Shown: positions 1-8,344, counted from the stretch's first letter. The stretch is 35,162 nucleotides of DNA from Acidobacteria bacterium RIFCSPLOWO2_12_FULL_66_21 (GCA_001767455.1 MELC01000064.1:49153-84314); one strand, 5' to 3'. A program made the numbers and translations. Notes: generated from the sequence alone by a model not told the origin.

Positions 1-30
1 CAGCACCCCTCAGCACCCCTCAGCACCCCT
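1..30. repeat. Three perfect copies of a 10-bp unit at the window edge
   Basis: The unit CAGCACCCCT occurs three times head to tail, ending three bases before the stop codon of the aldehyde dehydrogenase gene. The array starts at the first base of the window, so its true length is unknown. It belongs to the same general class as the other short-unit arrays found at gene ends in this window. Confidence 0.9.
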
Positions 31-33
31 CCT

Positions 34-1542
34 TCAGACGTGTTCGACGTCGATCTGCGCGCGCTGGAGCTTGCCGCTGAAGTCGATGTAAATCGACTTC
101 CACTCGGAGAACACGTCGAGCGCGGCGCTCCCGGCTTCGCGATGGCCGTTGCCGGTGTTCTTCGTGCCGCCGAACGGCAAGTGCACTTCGGCGCCGATCG
201 TCGGCGCGTTCACATAGAAGATGCCGGTATACAGGTCCCGCATCGCCGTGAACGCCTGATTGATGTCCTGCGTGTAGACGGACGCGGAGAGCCCGTATTC
301 CACGTCGTTGCCGATCGTGATTGCCTCCTCGAGCGAGCGGCACGGGATGACCGACACGACGGGCCCGAAGATCTCCTCGCGCGCGATCCGCATCCGTGGA
401 TCCACGGCCGTGAAGATCGTCGGCTCGTGGAAGAACCCCTTCGCCAATGTCCCCTTGTCGAGACGGTTGCCGCCGCACGCGAGCGTCGCCCCCTCGCCCT
501 TGCCGATCCGTACGTAATCCATCACGGTCTGGAGCTGCGACTCGCTGTTGGAGGGGCCCATCTCGGTCTCTTCCTTCAAGCCGTCGCCGACGACCAGCGC
601 CTTGGCGCGCGCCACGAACTGCTCCACGAACGCCTTGTACACCTTCTCGTGGACGACGACGCGACTGGCCGCCGTGCAGCGCTGGCCGGTGGTGCCGAAG
701 CCGCCCCAGAGGCAGCCGTCGACGGCGAGCTCGAGGTTCGCGTCGTCCATGATCATGATGACGTTCTTGCCCCCCATCTCGAGGTGCACTTTCTTGAACG
801 TCGGCGCCGCCGCCTCGTTCACGATCCGGCCGACGTCGGTCGAGCCGGTGAACGAGATGACGCGAACGGCCTCGTGGGTACTCAGGGGGTTCCCGACCTG
901 ACGCCCGTCGCCCGTCACGAAGTTCACGACGCCTTTCGGGATGCCGGCGTCCTCCAGCACCTTGACGAAGTTCAGCGCGGACAGCGGCGTCTGCGATGCG
1001 GGCTTGAACACCACGGTGTTCCCGCAGACGAGCGCCGGCATGATCTTCCACGAGGGGATCGCCATCGGGAAGTTCCACGGGGTGACGATCGAGCAGACGC
1101 CGAGCGGCTGCCGCACCGACATCGCGAACTTGTTGCGCAGCTCCGAAGGCACGGTCTGGCCGAACATGCGGCGCCCCTCGCCGGCCATGTAGAAGGTCAT
1201 GTCGATGGCCTCCTGCACGTCGCCGCGTGTCTCGCTGAGCACCTTGCCCATCTCGCGCGTCATGTCCCGCGCGAGCTGCTCCTTGCGCTCGACGAGAATC
1301 TGCGCGGCGCGGAACAGCAGCTCGGCGCGCTTGGGCGCCGGCACGAGCCGCCAGTGTTGGTACGCGCGCGACGCGGCGTCGATCGCCGCCTCGACGTCCT
1401 TGCGCGTCGATTTCTGGAAGAGGCCGATGAGGTCGTCCGTGTTGGCCGGGTTCCGGTTCTCGAACGTCTCACCCGAGGCTGACGGCGCCCAGCGGCCGTC
1501 GACGTAGTTGTTGTACGTAGTCGCGCTCACCGTGATAGGCAT
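34..1542 (-). CDS. NAD(P)+-dependent aldehyde dehydrogenase family protein
   Basis: A 502-residue protein of normal length for the ALDH superfamily, which oxidises aldehydes to carboxylic acids with NAD(P)+ in the cytoplasm. Visible landmarks are the TPWNFP segment with the oxyanion-hole Asn (N157), the cofactor-binding Lys in VFKPAS (K180), the FTGS glycine motif (231-234), the general-base Glu in LEMGGKN (E255) and the nucleophile in GQRCT (C289). All catalytic residues are present. The C-terminal stretch around [20 protein letters not shown] is a recognisable ALDH signature, but I cannot name the substrate. The gene is not tightly linked to its neighbours. The ATG at 1542 lies only nine bases below a TATAAT box, so the mRNA may be nearly leaderless. 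Confidence 0.93.
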   Translation of the reverse strand: MPITVSATTYNNYVDGRWAPSASGETFENRNPANTDDLIGLFQKSTRKDVEAAIDAASRAYQHWRLVPAPKRAELLFRAAQILVERKEQLARDMTREMGKVLSETRGDVQEAIDMTFYMAGEGRRMFGQTVPSELRNKFAMSVRQPLGVCSIVTPWNFPMAIPSWKIMPALVCGNTVVFKPASQTPLSALNFVKVLEDAGIPKGVVNFVTGDGRQVGNPLSTHEAVRVISFTGSTDVGRIVNEAAAPTFKKVHLEMGGKNVIMIMDDANLELAVDGCLWGGFGTTGQRCTAASRVVVHEKVYKAFVEQFVARAKALVVGDGLKEETEMGPSNSESQLQTVMDYVRIGKGEGATLACGGNRLDKGTLAKGFFHEPTIFTAVDPRMRIAREEIFGPVVSVIPCRSLEEAITIGNDVEYGLSASVYTQDINQAFTAMRDLYTGIFYVNAPTIGAEVHLPFGGTKNTGNGHREAGSAALDVFSEWKSIYIDFSGKLQRAQIDVEHV

Positions 1543-1551
1543 AACGGATCG

Positions 1552-1580
1552 ATTATAGCGGGGGGAAATAGAAGGGTGAA
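1552..1580 (-). promoter_or_regulatory. Likely promoter of the aldehyde dehydrogenase gene
   Basis: On the minus strand a perfect TATAAT (1557-1552) is preceded by a 17-bp spacer and TTCACC (1580-1575), a four-of-six match to the -35 consensus. A start site about seven bases below the -10 box would fall next to the ATG at 1542, leaving little or no leader. This is inferred from consensus matching only. Confidence 0.5.
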
Positions 1581-1600
1581 ATGTAGAAGTTAGAATGTAG
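1568..1600. repeat. Degenerate TAGAA-type short repeat
   Basis: Loosely repeated words (tagaag, gtagaag, tagaatgtag) sit just upstream of the aldehyde dehydrogenase promoter and overlap its spacer. The words resemble the GTAGAAC units of the hairpin at 33040-33080. The array is short and imperfect, so this is a tentative member of the local short-repeat class. Confidence 0.4.
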
Positions 1601-1667
1601 GTCTCTGTTTAGCGTGTCGAGATATTCAGCGGTTGTGTCCCGCTGCACGCGCCGACGGCTTTCAACG

Positions 1668-1934
1668 CACGAAGACCACGAAGCTCACGAAGTTCACGAA
1701 GACTGTACGGGACAGCCCACAGCGGGCGCGAGTCCTGATACGGCTGGACCGTCGAGCGCCGGCCGCATGACTTGCGAGGCCGGCGGTGCAGGACAGCCGG
1801 AACCCGCAAACGCAAACAGCTCGGGATCGAGTGCTGCTTGCGTTTGCGGGTTCCGACTGTCCTTGCCGCGCTACGCGCGGCTCGACGGTTCAGCCGCTGC
1901 GCGAGGGGTCTTCGTGTCCTTCGTGTCCTTCGTG
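1668..1934. repeat. Cross-shaped intergenic repeat element, copy 1
   Basis: Four CACGAAG units with exact 9-bp period (1668, 1677, 1686, 1695) are mirrored by three inverted CTTCGTG units with 9-bp period (1910, 1919, 1928). Inside them, 1741-1756 pairs with 1881-1896 (15 of 16). Next come a 29-nt side hairpin (1757-1785, CGCCGGCC/GGCCGGCG) and a 15-nt side hairpin (1866-1880, CCGCGC/GCGCGG). An inner stem of 30 bp follows (1791-1820 with 1833-1862, 28 of 30 matched; on the minus strand both mismatches are G-U wobbles). The element occupies most of the 455-base gap between the PilZ and aldehyde dehydrogenase genes; I see no gene in that gap. A second copy of the same design lies at 30019-30291. 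Confidence 0.9.
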
Positions 1935-1997
1935 ATCTTCCTGAAAAGCCGTGGCCCGTCTCAGCGTGACTCGGGTGCTGCATTCATCGTCTCACGC

Positions 1998-2375
1998 TCA
2001 CAACTCGTCCGCGATCTCGGCGTCCACGATCGCGGGCATGGTGCGCGCGTCTTTCTGGGCCTCGACGAATTCGCGGATGGCGGCGCGGGCATGGTCGGAC
2101 GGCTCGACGAACTCGACCCCGGTGCGGTACAGGACCGCCCCCTGCGCCAGCTCGCCAATCTGGCAGTGCACGATTCTCCCCTTGACGACGACGGAGCGGG
2201 TGCCGAGCGACAGGCGGAAGTCGTGGAGGGAATCGAGGTGCAGCGCGAAGGTCGTTTCGATCTGCGCGCCACGCTCGCTCATGTCGAGGATCGTCATCGG
2301 CTCGAACACCGTGACCTCCCCGGTGACTTGTCCCGGGATCGGGATCCGCTCGGTGTCGCGCTTTTCGTCGTTCAA
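1998..2375 (-). CDS. PilZ domain protein, probable c-di-GMP receptor
   Basis: A 125-residue single-domain protein. It carries both halves of the PilZ c-di-GMP binding signature: RxxxR at residues 6-10 (RDTER) and DxSxxG at 31-36 (DMSERG), followed by the expected beta-rich segments. PilZ proteins change conformation on binding cyclic di-GMP and pass the signal to motility, secretion or polysaccharide targets; the target here is unknown. The start is a TTG five bases after the stop of the upstream gamma-glutamylcyclotransferase-like gene, and there is no clear ribosome binding site, so translation may be coupled. Its presence in the same window as two HD-GYP proteins is suggestive but they are 18 kb apart. 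Confidence 0.85.
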   Translation of the reverse strand: MNDEKRDTERIPIPGQVTGEVTVFEPMTILDMSERGAQIETTFALHLDSLHDFRLSLGTRSVVVKGRIVHCQIGELAQGAVLYRTGVEFVEPSDHARAAIREFVEAQKDARTMPAIVDAEIADEL

Positions 2376-2380
2376 GCCCG

Positions 2381-2782
2381 TTATCGAACCTTGACGTGTT
2401 CGAGGTAGTCGCCCGACGCGATGCGCTCGGCGTGGCCGAGCGGGGCGTTGTAGAAATACACCCAGGCCTGCTCGGACGTCCCGTCCGGCAGCGTCACCAG
2501 CGTCTGCGCCCGCAGGTACAGGCTGCGGTCGGGCTCGTCGGGCGTATAACCTTCGATCTCGTCGAGCGCCGCAAGGACGGCCGCCGGGTCGATCATCGAG
2601 TAGACCTCGCCCCAGACGATCCCGTCGGGGTCTGGAACCGCGGCGGGGTAGATGCCGACGTCGAACAGCGCCGCCTCGATCGAGCCGCGGCCGACGTACG
2701 AGAGCTTGGGATCGATCCCGACGCGACGCCGCCGGTCGAAACCCGCCATCAGAGTGCCGTAGAAGAAAACGAGGTCAGCCAA
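2381..2782 (-). CDS. Gamma-glutamylcyclotransferase (AIG2-like) family protein
   Basis: About 133 residues. The N-terminus reads VFFYGTLMAG, the substrate-loop signature of the GGCT/AIG2 fold, and EIEGY near the middle is the usual position of the catalytic acid. The family cleaves gamma-glutamyl amines or dipeptides to 5-oxoproline, though many bacterial members have no known substrate. The reading frame stays open far upstream, but that region contains the terminator of the preceding gene. The first ATG would cut the YGTL motif, so I chose the TTG at 2782; another TTG lies six codons upstream. The gene is probably co-transcribed with the PilZ gene five bases downstream. Confidence 0.8.
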   Translation of the reverse strand: MADLVFFYGTLMAGFDRRRRVGIDPKLSYVGRGSIEAALFDVGIYPAAVPDPDGIVWGEVYSMIDPAAVLAALDEIEGYTPDEPDRSLYLRAQTLVTLPDGTSEQAWVYFYNAPLGHAERIASGDYLEHVKVR

Positions 2783-2812
2783 GGATGCACGAGAGTACAA
2801 CGGGTCGGGTCC

Positions 2813-2844
2813 AAAAGAAAAGGGCCGGCTCGACGGCCGGCCCT
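2813..2844 (-). terminator. Intrinsic terminator of the exported-protein gene
   Basis: AGGGCCGGC and GCCGGCCCT (2821-2844) form a nine-bp GC-rich stem with a six-base loop. On the minus strand it is followed directly by a T-rich run (TTTTCTTTT, from 2821 down to 2813). It sits 22 bases beyond the TAA at 2866, the classical place and shape for a Rho-independent terminator. Confidence 0.85.
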
Positions 2845-2865
2845 GGTAGAGAGGGTTCAGGCGGC

Positions 2866-3876
2866 TTACTGCTGGCCGGCCGCCTTCGGCAGCATCTGGA
2901 GGATTTCCGCCGGCACGATGAACGACAGGGCCACCGTCTTGCCGGTTCCGCTCAACCGCAGCGAGTCGACGAGGCCGGCGCTGCGCGGGTCGGACTGCGC
3001 CTGCAACCGGGCGAGCGCCAGCACGCCGCGGACGACGTCGCGGAGAGCCTCGGCGGCCTGGTCGTCGCGGGCCTCGGCGCGCAGCGAGCCCGAGATCCCG
3101 CCGTTGATGTGCCCAGCCGCGGCGAACCACTTGACCGCGGGCATCTTGCTCAGGATCTGGTCGGGCAGCTTGGCCTGGGAGGCCAGGACGTCGAAGCGCC
3201 CCACCGCCCACACATTGTTCGTCCCGCCGATGTCGCGCACGAGCTCCATCATCTCGTTGTTGCTGGTGATGCTCTGCGCGCTGGCCTGCGCGTCGATCGC
3301 CTTCTTGACGGCCGGCCCGTCCCCGACGGCGATCAGCCCGGTCTCGAGGAACGCGAGCACGACCTGATGCGCTCCGTGGGGGACCTGAACCGCCGTGCCG
3401 GCCTCAGGCGAGGCCACCGCCGCCCCGGCCGGAGCGGACACGAGCCGCTTCCCGTGATACTGCTCGACCGTTCCACCGTGCTCGCGGGCCACGGTCTCGA
3501 GCAAGCTGTCGTTGAACCGGCCGCGCGCGACCACGAGAGGCGAGGTCGGCTCGGAGCCGGGGGCAACGGCCACGACCACGTAGTCGATGTCGCGCTCGAT
3601 GTCGATGCCGGTCTGCCGCTCGAATTCCTGCTGGCCAGGTTCGTGCGCTGGCATCGCCTCCTTGAGACGGCCACGCAGCTCGGAGTTCATGATGGCGGTG
3701 ACGTCCGCGTACGCGACGACCGACGCATCGGCCGGCACATATCGCAGCTCGTTCGCGACCGGAGACGCGGAAACCGCCTGGAATCCGCCCGTGTAGTAGG
3801 CCACGAGGCCGGTGCCGAGGCCAATGGCGAGAACTGCCGCCGAGCCGGCCATGAAATACCGGGTCCTGTTGGTCAT
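2866..3876 (-). CDS. Exported or membrane-anchored protein of unknown function
   Basis: A 336-residue protein that I do not recognise. It opens with MTNRTRYFMAG followed by a hydrophobic stretch (about residues 10-30), which looks like an uncleaved signal anchor or signal peptide. The rest is a soluble, mixed alpha/beta periplasmic-type domain with several Asp/Gly-rich turns and no cysteines of note. The start at 3876 is supported by an AGAGGG ribosome binding site six to seven bases upstream and a TATAAT box at 3901-3896. The open frame extends further upstream but without a start as good. It stands alone, with its own terminator at 2813-2844. Confidence 0.8.
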   Translation of the reverse strand: MTNRTRYFMAGSAAVLAIGLGTGLVAYYTGGFQAVSASPVANELRYVPADASVVAYADVTAIMNSELRGRLKEAMPAHEPGQQEFERQTGIDIERDIDYVVVAVAPGSEPTSPLVVARGRFNDSLLETVAREHGGTVEQYHGKRLVSAPAGAAVASPEAGTAVQVPHGAHQVVLAFLETGLIAVGDGPAVKKAIDAQASAQSITSNNEMMELVRDIGGTNNVWAVGRFDVLASQAKLPDQILSKMPAVKWFAAAGHINGGISGSLRAEARDDQAAEALRDVVRGVLALARLQAQSDPRSAGLVDSLRLSGTGKTVALSFIVPAEILQMLPKAAGQQ

Positions 3877-3895
3877 ATGAAACCCTCTCTGGCGG

Positions 3896-3901
3896 ATTAT
3901 A
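3896..3901 (-). promoter_or_regulatory. -10 box of the exported-protein gene
   Basis: A perfect TATAAT on the minus strand, 19 bases upstream of the ATG at 3876 with an AGAGGG ribosome binding site between. The hexamer at the -35 distance (GAACCT or AACCTT) is poor, which would suit an activated promoter. Confidence 0.55.
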
Positions 3902-3944
3902 CAGAGTTGGTGGGTAAAAGGTTCCGTAGTTCTTGTTCGTAACT

Positions 3945-3958
3945 GTCCGGATCCGGAC
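3945..3958. promoter_or_regulatory. Perfect 14-bp palindrome, candidate operator
   Basis: GTCCGGATCCGGAC is an exact palindrome 44 bases upstream of the TATAAT at 3896-3901. A wider pair, GTTCGT (3934-3939) and ACGAAC (3982-3987), flanks it. The position upstream of a promoter with a poor -35 box suggests an activator or repressor site, but no regulator is identified. Confidence 0.35.
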
Positions 3959-4046
3959 GGCTTACAGGAGAAGGGGAGCACCACGAACAGGAGAAACCTG
4001 TTGAATTTCGTGACAAACCCGGCCAGCGGGACCGCGGTGGTTGCCT

Positions 4047-4931
4047 CTACTGTTCGAGGACATATTCCCGGCGTTCGACGACCCAGCCGGCCAGCGCCAG
4101 GAACACCACCCAGATGACGGCCAGCCACAGGAGGCTGCTGGTAAGCGGCGGACTCTCGCGGAAGATGCCCTGGATGAGGCTGAGCGTGTTGTCGCTCGGC
4201 ATGGCGTGGGGCACCAGCGCCTGCAGGTAGTACGCGACGGTGAACCGCTTCAAGTAGCCCGGGAACGCCAGCGCCGCCTGCTCCCAGCCGAAGATGAAAA
4301 TCAAGCCGATGAGGAGGGGCCGCTTGAACTTCGTGCCGATGAACCCGAACAGCGCGCCGTAGACCGCGAGCCCCAGGGCCAGCAGCGCCAGGTCCTTGAC
4401 CAGGTCGATGAATGACCCGCCCAGACTCCCCTGCATGGGAACGATGAGCAGGTAGACGAGCATCACCGACGGCAGGACGACGAAGATGGTGCAGGCCAGG
4501 TACGCGAGGTACTTGCCGAGCAGCACGGCGGCGCGGCGGATCGGCCGCGTGAACAGATAGGTGATCGTCTTGTCTTCCACCTCGTCGGCCATCAGGGCGG
4601 TCCCGTAGAACACGCCAAGCACGGGGACGGTGAACCGAAGGTAGAACACCCAGATCATCAACCCGAAAATCGCGGGTCCGGTCATCCGGATCGACTGCCG
4701 CACCCCGTTCTGCGTCGTCTCGTGCGTGTCGAGAATCGGCGCGCCGAGCGCGACGAGCAGCCGCAGGAACGCGGCAATGACGACGGGGGCCGCCACGACG
4801 AGCAGCATGAAGATCGTCCGCCGCGACCAGAGCATCTCTCCCAGCGACAGATCGAAGATGCGGAGGCTCGACGCGAGGACCGGCGGCGCTGCGGCAGGTC
4901 CTGGGCGGTGTGCGGCGGGTTCGTTGGTCAT
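4047..4931 (-). CDS. ABC-2 type transporter permease (second permease of the operon)
   Basis: A 294-residue integral membrane protein with about six hydrophobic segments. It contains a conserved cytoplasmic stretch, MADEVEDKTITYLFTRPI, typical of ABC-2 permeases in which a D/E-rich helix precedes a 'TYL..RP' motif. It should pair with the ATPase encoded immediately upstream. The ATG at 4931 is five bases after that gene's stop codon; a GTG at 4940 overlapping the stop as GTGA is an equally good alternative and would add three residues. The transported substrate cannot be told from sequence. Confidence 0.88.
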   Translation of the reverse strand: MTNEPAAHRPGPAAAPPVLASSLRIFDLSLGEMLWSRRTIFMLLVVAAPVVIAAFLRLLVALGAPILDTHETTQNGVRQSIRMTGPAIFGLMIWVFYLRFTVPVLGVFYGTALMADEVEDKTITYLFTRPIRRAAVLLGKYLAYLACTIFVVLPSVMLVYLLIVPMQGSLGGSFIDLVKDLALLALGLAVYGALFGFIGTKFKRPLLIGLIFIFGWEQAALAFPGYLKRFTVAYYLQALVPHAMPSDNTLSLIQGIFRESPPLTSSLLWLAVIWVVFLALAGWVVERREYVLEQ

Positions 4932-4936
4932 GGCGC

Positions 4937-5860
4937 TCACTTCACCAGGTACTGGAACACCGCCGCCAGGTTGTCGTCGGGCGAGGTGACCTCGTCGATC
5001 GTGCCGTACTCGCCGCTGGCCGCCAGCTCGGTGAGGCGCGCGTAGAACGCGTCGGGGGTTCCGGTCTCGACCGTGACCGCGCGATCCTCGAACTTCATGC
5101 TGCGGACGTCGGCGCGATCCAGGAAATCGCGCGCCAGGCCGCGCGGATTCTCGGCGCGCACGTATACGGTGTGCGGGTGCGTGTCGATGAGCGCGCGGAT
5201 CGAGTGCACGTCCCCCTCGGCGAGGATCCGCCCGTTGTTGATCAGCAGGATGTTCGCGGTCATCGCCTCGATCTCGTGGAGGATGTGGCTGGAGACGATG
5301 ACGCTCTTGCCCGCCCGCGCCCACTCGCGAACCAGCCGGATCGTGCGCCGGCGGGCCAGCGGATCCATGCCGGCCAGCGGCTCATCGAGGATCAGCAGCT
5401 CGGGATCGTGCACGATGGCCTGGGCGAGCTTCACGCGCTGGCGCATGCCCTTGCTGTACGCGCCGATCTTCTTCCCCGCGGCGTCCATCAGATCGACGGC
5501 GACGAGCGCGCGGCGCGCCGCCTCGTTCGCCTCGTTGTCGCTCAGGCCGTTCAGCCGCACCAGCGCCGTGAGCCACTCGAGACCCGTCATCCGCTCGTAG
5601 AACGCATCCTGATCCGGGCAGAAGCCTATCCGGAAGAACAGCCGCGGATTGCGCCAGATCGGTTCGCCGAAGACCGCCACCGTGCCCTTGCTGGGCTTCA
5701 GCTGGCCGGTGATCAGCTTCATGAGCGTGGACTTGCCCGCGCCGTTCGGCCCGAGCAGCCCCGTGATGCCGGCAGGCACCGTGACGCTGACGTCGTTCAG
5801 CCCGATGACCTGGCCGTACCACTTCGAGACGTGATCGGCGGAAATCAAGGGGACGCTCAC
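4937..5860 (-). CDS. ABC transporter ATP-binding protein (second ATPase)
   Basis: A 307-residue cytoplasmic ATPase. The Walker A GPNGAGKST, the signature YSKGMRQR, the Walker B LLILDEPLAGMDP and the switch His in SSHILHE are all present, followed by a C-terminal domain of about 90 residues as in ABC-2 drug/lipid exporters. The start is the GTG at 5860, which overlaps the upstream permease stop as GTGA. A longer open frame exists but would run through the permease gene. It presumably powers the permease that follows it. Confidence 0.92.
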   Translation of the reverse strand: MSVPLISADHVSKWYGQVIGLNDVSVTVPAGITGLLGPNGAGKSTLMKLITGQLKPSKGTVAVFGEPIWRNPRLFFRIGFCPDQDAFYERMTGLEWLTALVRLNGLSDNEANEAARRALVAVDLMDAAGKKIGAYSKGMRQRVKLAQAIVHDPELLILDEPLAGMDPLARRRTIRLVREWARAGKSVIVSSHILHEIEAMTANILLINNGRILAEGDVHSIRALIDTHPHTVYVRAENPRGLARDFLDRADVRSMKFEDRAVTVETGTPDAFYARLTELAASGEYGTIDEVTSPDDNLAAVFQYLVK

Positions 5861-6696
5861 GTCACCACCTCCACGCCGCGGACCCGGCGCTCCAGCACCG
5901 ACAGCGACAGCACGATGAGCCCGAGGATGACGATGAGCGACACCGGCCATGGCGTGGCGTAACGCGGCTTGAGCCGGAAGATCACGTCGATCACCTGCGC
6001 GAGATTGGCGGTGAGGGACAGCCACGACAGCCGCGAACTGCCCGTAATCGCGAACATCGCGCCGTAGATCGCGCTCGTGAAGAACACGATGCCCGCATAC
6101 AGGATGCCGACGTAACGGGCGCTCTTCGAGAGCGACGAGAGCGCGAGCATCGTGAACGTGGCGACGAGCGCCTGGAGCAGCGCCGCGACGGTGATCGCGG
6201 GGAACAGGAAGAGGTTCGCCTTCACGAACGCGAAGCTGCCGGCAAACAGCACCTGAAGGAGGAGGAGGAGCAGCGCCGGGACGAGCGTGATGAGCAGCAG
6301 GAAGGCGAACAGGACCGCCGCCTTGCCGGCGATGTACTCCGCGCGCATCAGCGGCTTCGACAGGTAAATCTGCAGCGCGTTGGCGCGGCGGTCGTTGGCG
6401 ATGAGGCCCGCCCCGACATAAATGGTGATGATGAACACGAAGAAGTCCTGGTGCTCGAGGAACTGTCGGAAGGTCTCGGGCGTCGGCGCGAACATCGCCA
6501 CCTGGGCGAAGTTCGTGGTGACGTACACCTGCACGGCGCGGACGAGGAACGGCAGCCACGCGAAAATCAGCAGGCCGAGAAACGCGCGCTTTCGCAGGAA
6601 CGTCATCGCGCCGGCCGTCCCGATGACGGTCCACGCGAGGCCGGGCGTCGACCGTCCCCCCGCGTACCGCCGGTAGCTCTGGTCGTGGATCGGCAT
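5857..6696 (-). CDS. ABC-2 type transporter permease (first permease of the operon)
   Basis: A 279-residue membrane protein with about six hydrophobic helices, including a very Leu-rich one near residues 127-150. The motif RRANALQIYLSKPLMRAEYIAG is shared in pattern with the 'TYLFTRPIRRAAVLLGK' stretch of the second permease, so the two are paralogues. The ATG at 6696 shares its first base with the stop of the upstream ATPase gene (TGATG), and its own stop overlaps the next start. This tight chain makes co-translation of the four ABC genes very likely. Confidence 0.88.
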   Translation of the reverse strand: MPIHDQSYRRYAGGRSTPGLAWTVIGTAGAMTFLRKRAFLGLLIFAWLPFLVRAVQVYVTTNFAQVAMFAPTPETFRQFLEHQDFFVFIITIYVGAGLIANDRRANALQIYLSKPLMRAEYIAGKAAVLFAFLLLITLVPALLLLLLQVLFAGSFAFVKANLFLFPAITVAALLQALVATFTMLALSSLSKSARYVGILYAGIVFFTSAIYGAMFAITGSSRLSWLSLTANLAQVIDVIFRLKPRYATPWPVSLIVILGLIVLSLSVLERRVRGVEVVT

Positions 6697-7661
6697 CAGT
6701 TCTCCCCGACGGCTTTCGCGAACACGTCCTCGAGCGTCGGCACGCTCGGCCGGAGGTGCCGCACCTGCACGCCATGCGCCGCCGCGAGCCGGAACAACGC
6801 GCGCTGATCCTCGCCCGCGGGCACGAACACCCGCATGACGTCCTCGTCGGTCGAGTGGCAGTCCATGCCCGCCGCGCGCAGCACGTCCAGGAACTCCGGG
6901 AGGTTCCCTTTGATGCGTAGCTCGAACACGCGGCCCGACGGTCCCTTCAGCTCCGCGATGGGCCCCTGCGCGACGACCTCTCCCTTGTCCATGACGATCA
7001 CGTGATCGCAGGTGTACTCGACGTCGGGAAGGAGGTGCGACGAGAGAATCAGGTTGACGTTCTTGTTGTGCGCGAGATCCTTGATGAGCTCGAGCATCTC
7101 ATCGCGCCCCTTCGGGTCCATGCCGTTGGTGGGCTCGTCGAGGAACAGCAAATCCGGGTCGTGCACGAGCGCCTGCGCGAGCTTGATGCGCTGCTTCATG
7201 CCGGTCGAGTAGGTCTCGACGTTGCGGTACCGCGCCTCCCCGAGGCCGACGTAATAGAGGACCTCGTGCGCGCGCTGCATCGCGTCGACCGACGGCAGCC
7301 CGGCGAGCTGGCCGCAATACGCGACGAAGGAAACCGCGTTCATCCCGGGGATGTGCGCGTCGCTTTCCGGCATGTATCCCAGGCGCGCGCGGATGTCGAG
7401 CGGCCTGGTCGCCACGTCGAGTCCCAGGACCGTCATGCGCCCGTCGTCCGGCTTGATGAATCCGAGCAGTGCCTTGAGCATCGTGCTCTTGCCCGCCCCG
7501 TTCGGTCCGAGCAGGCCGACCGCGCCGCCGGCAAAGCGCGCGGTGACGGCCTTGAGCGCCGGGTTCGTGCCGAACTTGACGGTCACGCCGTCGAGCTCGA
7601 CGACGGTGCCGGGAGCGGCGGCCACAGGTGGGACCGATGGGGCGGTGTCAGTGGTCTCCAA
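6696..7661 (-). CDS. ABC transporter ATP-binding protein (first ATPase)
   Basis: A 321-residue ATPase with Walker A GPNGAGKST, signature YSTGMKQR, Walker B LLFLDEPTNGMDP, switch SSHLLPD and a C-terminal accessory domain. It is the first gene of a four-gene operon (ATPase, permease, ATPase, permease), the layout of a doubled ABC-2 exporter. The start called is a TTG at 7661. A TATAAG box (7675-7670) lies only nine bases upstream, so either the message is nearly leaderless or translation starts slightly downstream in the Pro/Ala-rich N-terminus. Confidence 0.9.
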   Translation of the reverse strand: METTDTAPSVPPVAAAPGTVVELDGVTVKFGTNPALKAVTARFAGGAVGLLGPNGAGKSTMLKALLGFIKPDDGRMTVLGLDVATRPLDIRARLGYMPESDAHIPGMNAVSFVAYCGQLAGLPSVDAMQRAHEVLYYVGLGEARYRNVETYSTGMKQRIKLAQALVHDPDLLFLDEPTNGMDPKGRDEMLELIKDLAHNKNVNLILSSHLLPDVEYTCDHVIVMDKGEVVAQGPIAELKGPSGRVFELRIKGNLPEFLDVLRAAGMDCHSTDEDVMRVFVPAGEDQRALFRLAAAHGVQVRHLRPSVPTLEDVFAKAVGEN

Positions 7662-7774
7662 ACGCCTACCTTATACGCGATTACAGGATTTTCTGTTTCC
7701 TTCTTCGCTCGGTGGGGCCCCTCGTAACGTTCCCCACCTCGCTGCGCGCCCGCGGGCTTGCGGCCGCAGGCGCT

Positions 7775-8344
7775 TCACAGCGAGCCCTTCAACCCGAGCG
7801 CCTCTGCGCGCTTGCGCATGAAGGCAATCACGTTGCGAATGTGCTCGTCGAGCGGCAGGCCGAGTTCCTCCGCGCCTTTCCGAAGGTCGTCGCGGTTGAC
7901 GGCCCGCGCGAACGCCTTGTCCTTCATCCGCTTCATCACCGACGAGGCCTCGAGGTCGAGCACGCTCTTCGACGGGCGGACGAGCGCGCAGGCCGTGACG
8001 AACCCCGACAGCTCGTCGCACGCGAACAGCGCGTGCTCGAGCCGCGACTCGCGCGGCACACCCGAGTAGTCGGCGTGCGACAGAATCGCGCGGGTCACCC
8101 ACTCCGGGTATCCCCTCGCTCGAAGGATCTCGACGCCGCGGAACGGATGGTTCGTCGCATCCGGATAGCGCTCGTAGTCGAAATCGTGGAGGAGCGCCAC
8201 GACCGCCCAGTCCTCTTCCGGCTCGCCCCACAGCCGCGCGTAGCCGCGCACGGCCGCTTCCACGCCCAGCATGTGTTTGCGCAGGCTCTCGCTCTGCGTG
8301 TACTCCGTCACCAGCGCCCAGGCGTCGTCTCGAGACAGTTGCAC
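7775..8344 (-). CDS. HD-domain phosphohydrolase family protein
   Basis: A 189-residue protein of the HD superfamily. The metal-binding set H24, H53-D54 (LLHDFDYE) and D110 (ACDELSG) is complete, so it should be an active metal-dependent phosphohydrolase, but the substrate is not evident. This is a stand-alone HDIG-like domain, unrelated in layout to the HD-GYP proteins further right. The start is a GTG one base beyond the stop of gltS, indicating coupling to it. The 113-base gap to the ABC operon contains an imperfect GGTGGGG/CCCCACC inverted repeat but no T-run. Confidence 0.85.
   Translation of the reverse strand: MQLSRDDAWALVTEYTQSESLRKHMLGVEAAVRGYARLWGEPEEDWAVVALLHDFDYERYPDATNHPFRGVEILRARGYPEWVTRAILSHADYSGVPRESRLEHALFACDELSGFVTACALVRPSKSVLDLEASSVMKRMKDKAFARAVNRDDLRKGAEELGLPLDEHIRNVIAFMRKRAEALGLKGSL

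Noticed and set aside
1614-2408. Long plus-strand frame beginning with a His/Glu-rich HEDHEAHEVHED stretch that looks like a metal-binding protein
   Set aside because: The His/Glu pattern is the translation of the 9-bp CACGAAG repeats, and the rest lies opposite the PilZ gene. No ribosome binding site and no family similarity.
3987-4003. AACAGG/CCTGTT hairpin as terminator of the ABC operon
   Set aside because: Only a six-bp stem and no T-run on the minus strand.
7711-7738. GGTGGGG/CCCCACC inverted repeat as terminator between the ABC operon and the HD gene
   Set aside because: No T-run follows on either strand; the loop is long and the A-rich side is the wrong polarity for minus-strand termination.
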